From: CALOCN01 sp942491735 | GTDB taxonomy: Bacteria; Eisenbacteria; RBG-16-71-46; JABDJR01 | DNA: 64,000 nt | Assembly (NCBI GenBank): GCA_942491735.1 | Contig: CALOCN010000001.1 | Coordinates: forward strand, 496,001 to 560,000 | Reading direction: 5' to 3' | Shown here: positions 25,205 through 35,500 of the stretch, in pieces | Layout: the number at the start of each line of letters is the position of its first letter | Numbering within the stretch: position 1 is the stretch's first letter | Notes under the pieces: model-generated | What the model saw: only the letters and a program-made list of their open reading frames with translations | The model's database searches: none | What the model was told of the DNA's origin: nothing | Made by a program: the position numbers and the translations under genes

Positions 25205-28200
25205 ATGCGTAGATCCCTGGGCATCGCCCTGATGCTCGTCGTCTGTCTCGCCGGCACCGCCTTCGCGGTCCCCGCCGAGCAGGCCGGAACAATGGACAAG
25301 TTTCATTTCATGGATCTTGACCGGCAACTCGACATGAATCGTTCCGGCAATGCCGGGATATTCGCCACTGCCGTTCAGGGCACCACCTATTTCGGGGGCA
25401 CGTTCTGGGCCGCGGACTCCGCACGCTGGGAGGCCATTGTCGACTCCTGCTGGACCTTCGAGACCGGCGTGGGGTCCCATTTCATCGACCAGTCCGGGTA
25501 TCAGGCCGGGGTCAATCCGTTCAAGAACTCCGCCCTGCACGGGACCATGGAGGGATGGCTGGGCTGGGACAACACCTACAGCGACTTGCCCTACTTCCGC
25601 GTCGCGGCGGAAACCGACTTCAGCGGCGCGGTCTGCGTGGGGGACGCCGGCGGTCTGGGGGGGGACTACTCCCTCTGGGCGGGGGTGTTCCCGAGCGAAG
25701 CGAGCGAACTCTGCTACGCCGGTGGACAGGGGTACGGGGACAACTGGTTCCTGTGCGTCGAGAAGAGCTTCGCCTATGACGGGAGCGGGAACGTCTCCTG
25801 GACCTACAACTACGTCTCGGACACCGAACCCGGGTTCGACTACACCTATGCGGTAGCCGACACCTCCGGCAACGACGACGACGTGCTGGTCACCGTGAAC
25901 ACCGGTCCGACCAGCGGCAGCGCTTCGCACACGCTCGTGCCCGGGACCAGCATGCGCAGCGACGCCGGCCCCTACACGCTCAAGTTCTGCGTGTTCTCGG
26001 ACGGCGCCTACTCGGATCAGGACGGTCTCTACTCCACCACCTGCGGTGCCTTCGCGGTCGACGACGTGAACGTCAACGGCGGTGGCGTGATCGATGCCTC
26101 GGACTTCGAGGGAGGCGCGGCCAACGGCTGGACGCTCGCCCCGGCCGCGGCCGGTCTCGGCGGCGACTGGTCGGACCTTGTCCACCTCTCGTCCCTGCCT
26201 CCCGTCCTGACCAGCTGCACCTGTACCCTGGCCGATTCGGTCCTGATCTTCCAGGACCTCCTCGCCAACGGTCACGGGCAGTTCCAGGACAACCTGGCTG
26301 CATCCCCCTGGATCGATATCGAGGCCGCGGGCCTCAGCGGCTCACCGGGCAAGTTCATCGAGCTCGACGGCTACTTCGAGATGCCGCTCCTGAACTACGT
26401 GTTCATGCACACGCAGACCCAGTGGTATCCGCAGGTGTGTGCCAACACCGGGAAGCTGATCACGAGCCCGTTCACCTCGGATGGTCTCATCCGGTTCTTC
26501 GGCGGCGGTCCCCTGTGCACCGTTCCGGGGGGGCTGCCCATCCGCGTCGACTTCAGCGCGGTGGTGGACAACTCGGCGGAACAGGTGCGGATCGCGGTGG
26601 GAGTCATTTCCCTCTGCCGCTTCTTCGCCAACTGCTCCGGGGTCAGCAACAGCACGCCGTGGATCGACAACATCAAGTTCGGCGTGTTCGGCAATCCGGA
26701 AGCACCGTTCCTGAGCACGATCACCGTGGACCAGCCCCAGGATGCCTTCCCCGAGAACGGCACCCTGAGGATCGGCGCCCCCGGCCGGATCGATGAAGGG
26801 AACATCAAGGGATTCGCCACCGCCGAGGTGGGAAGCTCGCTCGGGGACACCCTGATCGTCAACGGCGGTACCGGCGGGGCCGAGGTCTACGTCGAGTTCG
26901 CCGTCGTCCCGGGTCCCGGGATCAACCTGGGGGCCTTCAACAGCTGGCTGGGTTCCCATGCCTCCGCCGGCAACCACAACGGTCTCGACTGGTACACCGC
27001 ACGCATCGACACCGCCGAACAGGGCGGATCGGTGAACAGCGGATCCTGGATGACCGCGTATCACGAGAACGATCCGAACTTCGTCGGATCGGATACCGAC
27101 ACGGACCCGAACGACATCGATCCGAACGGGGGCCAGACCCGGCTCCTCAACGATGTCTTCCCGGACGATCTCTTCACTCCGGGGACACGGCTCCAGCTCT
27201 TCTACAAGACACGCTTCGTGGGCGGGAACTCCTGGTTCACCACTCCGGACACCTCGGGTAACACCTATGTCGAGTGGGAGTGCCTGCCGACGTCCATGAG
27301 CGCGGACACGACATGGAACTGCGTCCTCTACGTGGACCATTTCGATGGTCGCGGCGCCCAGCCGTTCATCGAGCGCGCCCTGACCACCGTTCTCGGGACC
27401 GGGGGCTCGAACTTCGAGGGGACCAACTGGGACCGGATGGACATCGAGGCACCTTCGAGCGCCCAGGCCACCTTCGGGCGGCCGTCCCGGACCGAGTTCG
27501 GTGCCAACGTGGTCCAGGCCCTGGGGTACAGGTCCATCATCTGGAACACGGGGAACCTGAGCGCCTCGAACCTGGTCCAGGAGGATGCCAATGTGCTGAT
27601 CCCCTGGCTCACCCTGATCAACACCGAGGGTGGATTGGGGAACTCGCTCTATCTCAGCGGCAACGGGGTCGCCAGCAGCATGCAGGGGGAGGCGGTCTCC
27701 GAACCGCGAGCGGCCCAGCTGCTCAACACCTACATCGGTGCGGTCCTGACCTGCAACACGGTGCGTGACCTGGGTTGCCCGACCGGCTCCCCGAAGGACG
27801 ATACCGCCTGCATCGGGCTCGATCCGCTTGGCGGTGCGCGTACCGCGGACGTTCCGGTGCGCAGTGTCAGCCACCTGGGGCAGGGGAACGGATGTCCGCA
27901 GGAGCGGCAGTTCGATCTCCTGGAAGTCTCGGGTGGTGCTCTCGGCACCCCGGTGGCGGAGGAGTCGTACGCCAAGGCGGGCGGCGCGGTCAGTGCCGTG
28001 TCGATCTCCAATGACGCGATCGGTGCTCCCGAGTACCGGACCGTAATCGACGGGGTTTCCGTGCACTACCGGCGGGATGTCACCGATTGTCAGTTCAATA
28101 CCACCAGTGAGGCCGCGGTCGTGGAGCGGCTCGCCGAGGTGGTGTCCTGGTTCGGGTTCACCGGCGGAGCCATCTGCGTCGATCCCAACCAGGCGAACGC

Positions 28201-28516
28201 GGTGGAGCCCCCGGCGGCCCCCCGGTTCGTGACCGCTCTCCAGAGCTTCGCCCCCAATCCCCTGCATAGTGGATCCGGACAGATCCAGTTCACCATGGAG
28301 CGGGATGCCTCGGCGAGCGTGCAGATCTTCGACGTGGGCGGACGGCTGGTCCGGGAGGTCTTCCAGGGCCTCGCGTCGGAGGGTGTGAATGTCGTCCGGT
28401 GGGACGGTACGGATGACGCGGGACGCAGCGTTTCAAGCGGCGTCTACTTCTACCGGCTCAACGCCCTGGGTCGCTCCCAGGCGAGCAAGCTGGTCATCGT
28501 CCGCAACGGCAACTAG
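25205..28516 (+). CDS. Large secreted protein with FlgD-like C-terminal sorting domain
   Basis: The ATG at 25205 follows GGGAGG and opens a clear signal peptide (RRSLGIALMLVVCLAGTAFA). Of the 1103 residues, only the C-terminal 90 or so are recognisable. They run from FAPNPLHSGSGQIQFTMERD to the end and contain FDVGGRLVREVF and SSGVYFYRLNALG, a FlgD-Ig/type IX-like sorting domain like the one ending at 22375. The body is rich in Gly, Asp, Asn and aromatic residues with several cysteines, as in extracellular beta-rich proteins. No catalytic motif was found. A strong terminator follows, so it is probably a single-gene unit. Confidence 0.85.
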   Translation: MRRSLGIALMLVVCLAGTAFAVPAEQAGTMDKFHFMDLDRQLDMNRSGNAGIFATAVQGTTYFGGTFWAADSARWEAIVDSCWTFETGVGSHFIDQSGYQAGVNPFKNSALHGTMEGWLGWDNTYSDLPYFRVAAETDFSGAVCVGDAGGLGGDYSLWAGVFPSEASELCYAGGQGYGDNWFLCVEKSFAYDGSGNVSWTYNYVSDTEPGFDYTYAVADTSGNDDDVLVTVNTGPTSGSASHTLVPGTSMRSDAGPYTLKFCVFSDGAYSDQDGLYSTTCGAFAVDDVNVNGGGVIDASDFEGGAANGWTLAPAAAGLGGDWSDLVHLSSLPPVLTSCTCTLADSVLIFQDLLANGHGQFQDNLAASPWIDIEAAGLSGSPGKFIELDGYFEMPLLNYVFMHTQTQWYPQVCANTGKLITSPFTSDGLIRFFGGGPLCTVPGGLPIRVDFSAVVDNSAEQVRIAVGVISLCRFFANCSGVSNSTPWIDNIKFGVFGNPEAPFLSTITVDQPQDAFPENGTLRIGAPGRIDEGNIKGFATAEVGSSLGDTLIVNGGTGGAEVYVEFAVVPGPGINLGAFNSWLGSHASAGNHNGLDWYTARIDTAEQGGSVNSGSWMTAYHENDPNFVGSDTDTDPNDIDPNGGQTRLLNDVFPDDLFTPGTRLQLFYKTRFVGGNSWFTTPDTSGNTYVEWECLPTSMSADTTWNCVLYVDHFDGRGAQPFIERALTTVLGTGGSNFEGTNWDRMDIEAPSSAQATFGRPSRTEFGANVVQALGYRSIIWNTGNLSASNLVQEDANVLIPWLTLINTEGGLGNSLYLSGNGVASSMQGEAVSEPRAAQLLNTYIGAVLTCNTVRDLGCPTGSPKDDTACIGLDPLGGARTADVPVRSVSHLGQGNGCPQERQFDLLEVSGGALGTPVAEESYAKAGGAVSAVSISNDAIGAPEYRTVIDGVSVHYRRDVTDCQFNTTSEAAVVERLAEVVSWFGFTGGAICVDPNQANAVEPPAAPRFVTALQSFAPNPLHSGSGQIQFTMERDASASVQIFDVGGRLVREVFQGLASEGVNVVRWDGTDDAGRSVSSGVYFYRLNALGRSQASKLVIVRNGN

Positions 28517-28544
28517 AGCACGTTAGGGACATCCCCCAACGCGG

Positions 28545-28576
28545 CCGGGGCCGAGGGAGTCATCCCTCGGCCCCGG
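28545..28576. terminator. Perfect 14-bp stem terminator, probably bidirectional
   Basis: CCGGGGCCGAGGGA (28545-28558) and TCCCTCGGCCCCGG (28563-28576) pair perfectly across a GTCA loop, and TTCGTTTCG follows on the plus strand. It sits between the convergent gene ends at 28516 and 28605 and could stop transcription from both sides. Confidence 0.85.
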
Positions 28577-28604
28577 TTCGTTTCGATCCAATCGTCGGGT
28601 AAGG

Positions 28605-29120
28605 TCAGGGAAGCACCTTGCCGACGGTGTGGATGTACCCGTTGGTTGCCTTCATGTTGAGCTTGATGATCGGGACCCCCGCGGCGGTGTAGCCGTCGGC
28701 ATCGGAACCGGCAACCGTGAGTCCGGTCTTGGCGCGGGTATTGAGCGGGCGGCTGGTGCTTCCCAGCAGACGGCTCGAGAACTCGCCCATGGCGATGTGG
28801 CGCCCCAGCAGCTCGATCAACTGCTCCCGGTTCGCCGGGTCGCGAAGCTCGGCCACCCGATCGGACCCGTAGTCCATCCAGGCCGCGTCGGTCGGGGCGA
28901 ACAGCGTGTACTTGGGGTCGTTGCTCCCCCCGAGCAGACGCTCCAGATCGGCGGTATCGATCAGGCCCAGGGTCACCGACAGGTTGGGTGTCCGGGCGAG
29001 AATCTGGCTGATGGTCAGGTTCTCGTACTCGGGGACCGAACTCTTGGTGCTGGCGCAGCCTCCCACGGCGACAAAGGCAACCAGGGTCAGGGCGAAGACG
29101 AATCGGGAACGAATGGACAT
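28605..29120 (-). CDS. Fasciclin-domain lipoprotein
   Basis: The ATG at 29120 gives 171 residues with a lipoprotein signal (lipobox VGGC, Cys22) and one fasciclin/FAS1 domain. Its H1 motif is YTLFAPTDAAW, and its end has ATNGYIHTVGKVLP, the usual H2-like part. The frame remains open far upstream, but those residues look like antisense to addB. FAS1 domains mediate adhesion in many surface proteins. It would be anchored in a membrane by its lipid. It diverges from addB and shares the terminator with the secreted protein on the other side. Confidence 0.9.
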   Translation of the reverse strand: MSIRSRFVFALTLVAFVAVGGCASTKSSVPEYENLTISQILARTPNLSVTLGLIDTADLERLLGGSNDPKYTLFAPTDAAWMDYGSDRVAELRDPANREQLIELLGRHIAMGEFSSRLLGSTSRPLNTRAKTGLTVAGSDADGYTAAGVPIIKLNMKATNGYIHTVGKVLP

Positions 29121-29249
29121 CGGGCACTCCAGGCAGGGGTGAGGAAAAACCGGTGCAGATGATAGCGGGCGGGGCGCTACGGTACAACGCACGCCAAACA
29201 CCCCCTTTTGCCAAAGCCGGGGCCGGTCCGTTGCGGCTAGAATCGCGGC

Positions 29250-32200
29250 ATGGCCCTCACCCTTGTCGTTTCCACCCAGGCCCAGCGACGCCTCGATCGG
29301 GCCGGGGCCTGGCTGGCCGCTCACCCGGCCTCCCGGGAGGTGCTGGTGGTGGCCCCGCACCCCGACGCGGCCAACGAGCTCCTGCGGGGAGCCGCGGCCG
29401 GGACCGGAGCGGCATTCGGCTGGCACCGGGCCACCCTGCCCCGGTTGGCCGCACAGCTCACCGCGGGGACCTCCGACCGCACCCCGGTCGGGTCGGTCGG
29501 GACCGAGGCCCTGGTCGCCCGGGTCGTGGCGTCGCTGCGGGCCGAGGGGGTCCTGGAGGCGTTCGGCACCTCGCTCGAGGGGCCCGGTTTTCCCGGGGCG
29601 GTGTCCCGGGTCCTGACCGAGCTCCGCATGGCGGGGGTCGAGCCTGCCGCCCTGGCCGGCAATCACCCCGAGTTGGCTGCGTTGCTCACCGCGTTCGCCG
29701 CCGGCCTGGACGAGGCCGGCCTCGTGGACCGCCCCGCGTTGCTGCAGGCGGCCGCGGCACGGGTCGCGGACCCCGCATTCCGTCATCCCTGGCTCGAGAG
29801 GCCGACCCTGGTCGTGGATGTTGCCTGGAATCGCCCCCTGGAAGCCGGGCTCCTGCGGGCGGTGCTGGCTCGCGCGCCCGAGGCGCTCCTCACGTTGCCC
29901 AGTGGGGATGAGAGCTCGCTGCGGGTGGCGCGTGGGCTGGCGAACGTCGTGGTGGACGAGATCGATGCCTCGGCCCCGTCCCTGCGCGCGATCGACCGGG
30001 TGCAGACCGGTCTCTTTGCCGAGCAGACCCAGGGGGGTGCCCTGGATGCGAGCGTGGCCATTCTTTCCGCCCCCGGGGAGAGTCGCGAATCGGTGGAAAT
30101 CGCCCGTCGCATCGTGACCGCGGCCCGCAGCGGCACGCCGTTCGACAGGATGGCCATCCTGCTCCGCTCCCCCGAGGAGTACCGGCCCCATCTCGAGGAA
30201 GCGCTTGGACGCGCCAAGGTCCCGGCCCACTTCGCCCGGGGAGCCCGCCGTCCCCATCCGGCCGGTCGGGCGTTCATCGCGTTGTTGGCCTGTGCGGCGG
30301 AAGGGCTCTCGGCGCGCCGCTTCTCCGAGTACCTTTCGCTGAGCCAGGTCCCGGACCCGGACTCCGAGGGCGCGCCGCCCCCTCCCACGCCGGTTCCGGA
30401 GCACTGGGTGGCCCCGGATGACGACGCCCTGCCCCGCACGCTGAACGCCGTGGTGGAGGCGGACACCGAGGCCTCGGCCCCGCCGGACCCGGATCAGGCC
30501 GCGGTTCGGTTGGGTACGCTCCGTTCCCCCCGGCGTTGGGAGCGGTTGCTGGTGGACGCGGCGGTGATCGGTGGACGGGATCGTTGGGTTCGACGCTTGG
30601 ACGGGTTGCAGGCGGAGATTGCGGCGCGGATCGAGGAACTGGAGGACCCGGACGACCCGTACCGGGCCACCCTGGAGCGTCGCGCCGCGGATCTGGACGC
30701 ACTGCAACGGTTCGCCATGCCGGTCCTGGATCGTCTGGCCGACTTCCCGGACCAGGCGCTCTGGTCGCAGTGGTTGATCCACCTCGGTGCGCTGGCCACC
30801 ACCACCCTGCGCTGGCCCCGTCACGTGCTGGCGCTCCTGGCCGAACTGGCTCCCATGGGTCCCCTCGGTCCGGTCACCCTGGCCGAAGTGCGTCTGGTCC
30901 TGGAAGCACGGCTGCTGGAGACGTCCCGACCTCCGGAATCCATCCGCTACGGCAAGGTCTTCGTGGGACCCGCCGAGGCCGCGCGCGGCCTCTCGTTCGA
31001 CACCGTGTTCGTGCCCGCCCTGGCCGAGCGGCTCTTCCCGCGGAAGATCTCCGAGGAACCGTTCCTGCTCGACAAGGACCGGGTTCCCCTACACGCCGCG
31101 CTGGAAACCAACGAGGACCGCGTGGCCTCGGAACGCCTCGCCCTCCATCTCGCGGTGGGCGCGGCCAGCCAACGTCTGGTGTTCTCCTATCCGCGCCTCG
31201 ATCTCGAACTCTCCCGTCCCCGGGTGCCCTCCTTCTATGCCCTGGAGGCATTGCGCGCCGCGACCGGCACGCTGCCCGACTTCGAACAGTTGGCCGAACG
31301 GGCCGAGACCGTATCCCAGGCCCGGTTGGGTTGGCCCGCCCCGCCCGATCCCCGGGATGCGATCGACGACGCGGAACACGACCTTGCCGTGCTCCGCACG
31401 TTGCTGCTCACCGACCGTGAGGCGGCCACCGGCGGAGCCCGGTATCTTCTTGCCGTGAACCCGCACCTGGGCCGGTCGCTGCGCACCCGCCCCCGCCGTT
31501 CCCTGCGGCGTTGGACCTTTGCCGACGGTCTGGTGGATCCCTCGGAAACCGGGCGGGCCGCCCTGGCCCGACATCTCCTGGATGCGCGCAGCTACTCGCC
31601 CACCGCGCTGCAGAACTTCTCATCCTGTCCCTATCGCTTCTTCCTCTCCGCGGTGCACCGTTTGCGCCCGCGCGAGGAACCCATGCGCATGGAGCAGATC
31701 GATCCCCTGGCCCGCGGCTCCCTGGTGCACGAGGTCCAGTTCCGCCTGCTCAGCCAACTGCGCGACGACGACGCCCTCCCCCTGGGGCCGGACGGTCTGG
31801 ACCGGGCCTACGTCCGCCTCGATGCGGTGCTCGACGCGGTGGCGGCGCAGATGGAGGACGACCTGGCCCCGGCCATCGATCAGGTCTGGAAGGACGCCAT
31901 TGCCTCCATCCGGGACGACCTGCGGGAGTGGCTGGAGCGGATGAGCGAGGATTCCTCGGGCTGGGTGCCGTGGCGTTTCGAGTTGTCGTTCGGGCTCAGC
32001 TCCCATCGCGAGGGGCGGGATCCGCACTCCGTGGACGAACCGGTCCGGTTGGCCAACGGCATCAGCCTGCGGGGTTCCATCGACCTCGTGGAGCGCCGCG
32101 CCGACGGATCCCTGCGGGCTACCGACTACAAGACCGGCAAGGAGCGGTTCCGGGCCGGGGCGGTCACCGAGGGCGGGGCGGTCCTTCAGCCGGTGCTGTA

Positions 32201-32525
32201 CGCCATGGTCCTCGACACGCTTTTTCCCGAAACGAACGTGGAATCGGGCCGCCTCTACTATTGCACCGCGGCGGGCGGGTTCCAGGAGCGCACCGTGCCG
32301 CTGGACGACACCGCGCGCGAAGCGGGGGACACCCTGGCCGAGGTGGTGGGCGGTTCGTTACGGGACGCCTTCCTGCCGGCGGCACCCGCCGAGGGCGCCT
32401 GTCGCTGGTGTGACTACGTCGATATCTGCGGCACCGACGAAGAGAACCGCGTGGCGCGCAAGACCGAGGCCGAATCGGTCGCCGCACGCATCGCGCCGCT
32501 CACCCGGCTGCGGAGTCTGTCGTGA
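29250..32525 (+). CDS. addB: AddB-like recombination nuclease subunit
   Basis: This 1091-residue protein has the AddB/RexB layout: an inactive helicase-like N-terminus without a Walker A motif and a C-terminal PD-(D/E)xK nuclease. The nuclease residues are Asp945 (GSIDLVE), Asp959 and Lys961 (TDYKTGK). Four cysteines (Cys793 in SSCPYRFF, then Cys1051, Cys1054 and Cys1060 in CRWCDYVDIC) match the iron-sulfur staple of AddB. It partners the next gene, whose GTG start overlaps its stop (GTGA). The complex processes double-strand DNA ends for RecA loading. The N-terminal half is diverged. Confidence 0.9.
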   Translation: MALTLVVSTQAQRRLDRAGAWLAAHPASREVLVVAPHPDAANELLRGAAAGTGAAFGWHRATLPRLAAQLTAGTSDRTPVGSVGTEALVARVVASLRAEGVLEAFGTSLEGPGFPGAVSRVLTELRMAGVEPAALAGNHPELAALLTAFAAGLDEAGLVDRPALLQAAAARVADPAFRHPWLERPTLVVDVAWNRPLEAGLLRAVLARAPEALLTLPSGDESSLRVARGLANVVVDEIDASAPSLRAIDRVQTGLFAEQTQGGALDASVAILSAPGESRESVEIARRIVTAARSGTPFDRMAILLRSPEEYRPHLEEALGRAKVPAHFARGARRPHPAGRAFIALLACAAEGLSARRFSEYLSLSQVPDPDSEGAPPPPTPVPEHWVAPDDDALPRTLNAVVEADTEASAPPDPDQAAVRLGTLRSPRRWERLLVDAAVIGGRDRWVRRLDGLQAEIAARIEELEDPDDPYRATLERRAADLDALQRFAMPVLDRLADFPDQALWSQWLIHLGALATTTLRWPRHVLALLAELAPMGPLGPVTLAEVRLVLEARLLETSRPPESIRYGKVFVGPAEAARGLSFDTVFVPALAERLFPRKISEEPFLLDKDRVPLHAALETNEDRVASERLALHLAVGAASQRLVFSYPRLDLELSRPRVPSFYALEALRAATGTLPDFEQLAERAETVSQARLGWPAPPDPRDAIDDAEHDLAVLRTLLLTDREAATGGARYLLAVNPHLGRSLRTRPRRSLRRWTFADGLVDPSETGRAALARHLLDARSYSPTALQNFSSCPYRFFLSAVHRLRPREEPMRMEQIDPLARGSLVHEVQFRLLSQLRDDDALPLGPDGLDRAYVRLDAVLDAVAAQMEDDLAPAIDQVWKDAIASIRDDLREWLERMSEDSSGWVPWRFELSFGLSSHREGRDPHSVDEPVRLANGISLRGSIDLVERRADGSLRATDYKTGKERFRAGAVTEGGAVLQPVLYAMVLDTLFPETNVESGRLYYCTAAGGFQERTVPLDDTAREAGDTLAEVVGGSLRDAFLPAAPAEGACRWCDYVDICGTDEENRVARKTEAESVAARIAPLTRLRSLS

Positions 32526-35500
32526 ACGCGCGGCCGCTACCGGACGATCCGGCCCGGACCCGGATCCTCGAGGACCTCGACGCCACCCTGTTCGTGGAGG
32601 CAGCGGCGGGTACGGGCAAGACCACCGCCCTGGTGGGGCGGATCGTGGCCCTGATCACCCGCGGGCAGTCCCGTCTGGACCGCCTGGTCGCGGTGACCTT
32701 CACCGAGAAGGCGGCGGGGGAGATGAAGCTCCGCCTGCGCAGCGAAATCGAGAAGGCGCGGGGGACCCACGCCGCGGATCCGGTTATTGGTGCGCGGTTG
32801 GACCGTGCCCTGGGTGAGCTGGAGCTGGCCCGCATCGGCACCATCCACGCCTTCTGTGCCGATGTGCTGCACGAACGCCCCATCGAAGCGGGGGTGGACC
32901 CACGGTTCGATGTGGGGGGCGACGATGTCACCGAGGGTCTGCTCCGGCGTGCCTTCGATGGTTGGTTCCAGCAGGTGTTGGACGCGCCGGGGGAAGGCGT
33001 GCGCCGGGTCCTGCGCCGCCCCGCCTTCATGGGAGAGGGCCCCAGCGACTGGCTCTACAACGCGGTGCGCGGACTGGTCGAGCACCGCGACTTCGAGGCG
33101 GCGTGGACCCGGGAGCCGTTCCAGCGCGACCATCGCCTGGATCGGATCCTGGACCAACTGGCCGAGTTGGCCACCCTGGCCGATCTCGCCGCCAACCCGG
33201 ACCGGGACTACCTGGCCCAGAACCTGCGCAACGTGGCCCGGTTCCTGCGGGAGAACCGGCACCGGGAACGGGGTGGGGCGCGTGACTACGACGGCATCGA
33301 AGGGGCGTTGCGGGCGTTTCGCAAGACACGACGCAACGGTTGGCACTGGCGTGGTTATGGCGATACCTATGGGCCGGGGCTCGACCGGGGGGATGTCCTG
33401 TCCCGACGCGACGCGGTGGCGGTGGAAGTGGATCGCTTCATCCGGGACTCCGACGCGGATCTCGCCGCGCTGTTGCGTGAGGAACTGCGACCGGTGGTGG
33501 CCGCCTACCAGGACCTCAAGCGGGACGCGGGGAAGCTCGATTTCCTGGATCTCCTGGCCCGCACCCGGGATCTGCTGCGGGACAACGCCTCGGTGCGCCG
33601 TGATCTGCAGGAACGATTCACCCACGTTTTCGTCGACGAGTTCCAGGACACCGACCCGCTCCAGGCCGACATCCTTCTCCTTCTCGTCGCCGACGATCCG
33701 GACCAGGACGACGCAACCCGGGTCACTCCACTTCCGGGCAAGCTGTTCGTGGTGGGGGATCCCAAGCAGTCCATCTATCGGTTCCGCCGCGCCGACGTCT
33801 CCATGTACGAGTCCATCAAGACGCGGCTGGCCGCCCGGGGGGTGGACGTCATCCATCTCACCACCAGTTTCCGCAGCGTGCCGGCCATCCAGGAGGCGGT
33901 GAACGCGGCGTTCGCCCCGGTCATGACCCTCACCGACGACGGAAGCCAGGCCGCCTACGTGGCCCTCGATCCCTGGCGCGAGGACCCGGTGGATCAACCG
34001 TCGGTGGTAACGCTGCCGGTGCCGCGCCCCTACGGCGACTACGGGACGCTGACCAAGTGGGCCATCGACAGGTCCTACCCGGATGCGGTGGCCGGGTTCA
34101 TCCAATGGTTGTTGCACGAAAGTGGTTGGAAGGTGACCGAGCGCACCGGGAGCGGGGAAGCGGATGTGCGGGTCCCGGTCCAGGCGCGTCACGTCTGTAT
34201 CCTGTTTCGTCGTTTTCGCGCCTTCCAGGACGACGTGACCCGGCCGTATGTGGCCGGCCTCGAGGCGCGTCGCATTCCCCATGTCCTGGTCGGCGGGCGG
34301 TCCTACCACGACCGGGACGAGGTGCTGGGTATTCGCAACGTGCTGCAGGCGATCGAATGGCCGGACGACGAACTGCATGTGTTCGCGGCGCTCAAGGGGC
34401 CGTTCCTGTGTCTCCATGACGATGCCCTGCTCGCGTTCCGGGAGCGTTATCGGAGCCTGCATCCGTTGCGACCCATGAACGTGGAGGATCTGGATCATCC
34501 CTACCGGGACGTGGCGCAGGCCCTGGCCATCCTCCGGGAACTGCACTACAAACGGAATCGTCGTCCCCTGGCCGAGACCCTCTCCCGTTTCCTGGAGGCG
34601 GTGCGGGCCCATGCCGGGGTGGCGCTGGGGCGGACCGGCGAACAGGCTTTGGCCAACACCCTGCGGGCGGTCGATCTGGCAAGACGGTTCGAACGGGGCG
34701 GCGCGCCATCGTTCCGGGCCTTCGTGGAGCGACTCAACGAGGAAGCCGAACGGGGCGGGGCCGAGGACGCGCCCATCGTCGAGGAAGGTACGGACGGAGT
34801 ACGGGTCATGACCGTGCACCGGGCCAAGGGCCTCGAGTTCCCGGTGGTCATTCTCGCCGACCCGGGCTGTCGCGCGGTGCGCGAGGTGCCCACCAAACAC
34901 GTCGACGTGGAGCGGAACCTGTGGGCGGAGCAGATCTGCGGCTGTACCCCGCGCGATCTGCGGGAGGCCGAGGCGCTGGAACAGGAACGGGACCTGGCCG
35001 AGGCGCACCGCCTGACCTATGTCGCCGCGACCCGGGCCCGGGACCTCCTGGTGGTGCCGGGGGTGGGGGACGAGTCCCTCAACCGCCCCTCGGCCGACGA
35101 TGAACTGTGGCTGGATCCGCTCCGGCCGGTGACCTATCCCTCCGACGTCCACCGTGGCAAGCCGCAGCCCGCTCCCGGCGCGCCTGCTTTCGGGACCGAC
35201 TCGGTGTTCGAGCGCCCGCCCAACGCGAAACGGGTTTCCGGGGGACCGGTCGCTCCCGGGTTGCATCATCCCGCGGCCGGGGCGCATGGTGTGGTGTGGT
35301 GGGATCCCGCGGCGCTTGAGTTGGACGCCTCGGCCCGTCCCGCCCAGGATCATCTCCACGTCCTCGCCACCGACAAGGGGAACGCCGCGGCCGAGGCGGG
35401 CGAGACGGCCCACGCGGCCTGGATCTCATCCCGTTCCCTGACCCTGACCGCAGGGTCCCGCCCCTCGCGCAAGGTGACTCCGGTGACCACGCTCTCCGAG

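Noticed and set aside
32537..35413. A 958-residue minus-strand frame over addA
   Set aside because: It is a composition-driven shadow of addA, where all helicase motifs are in the plus frame.
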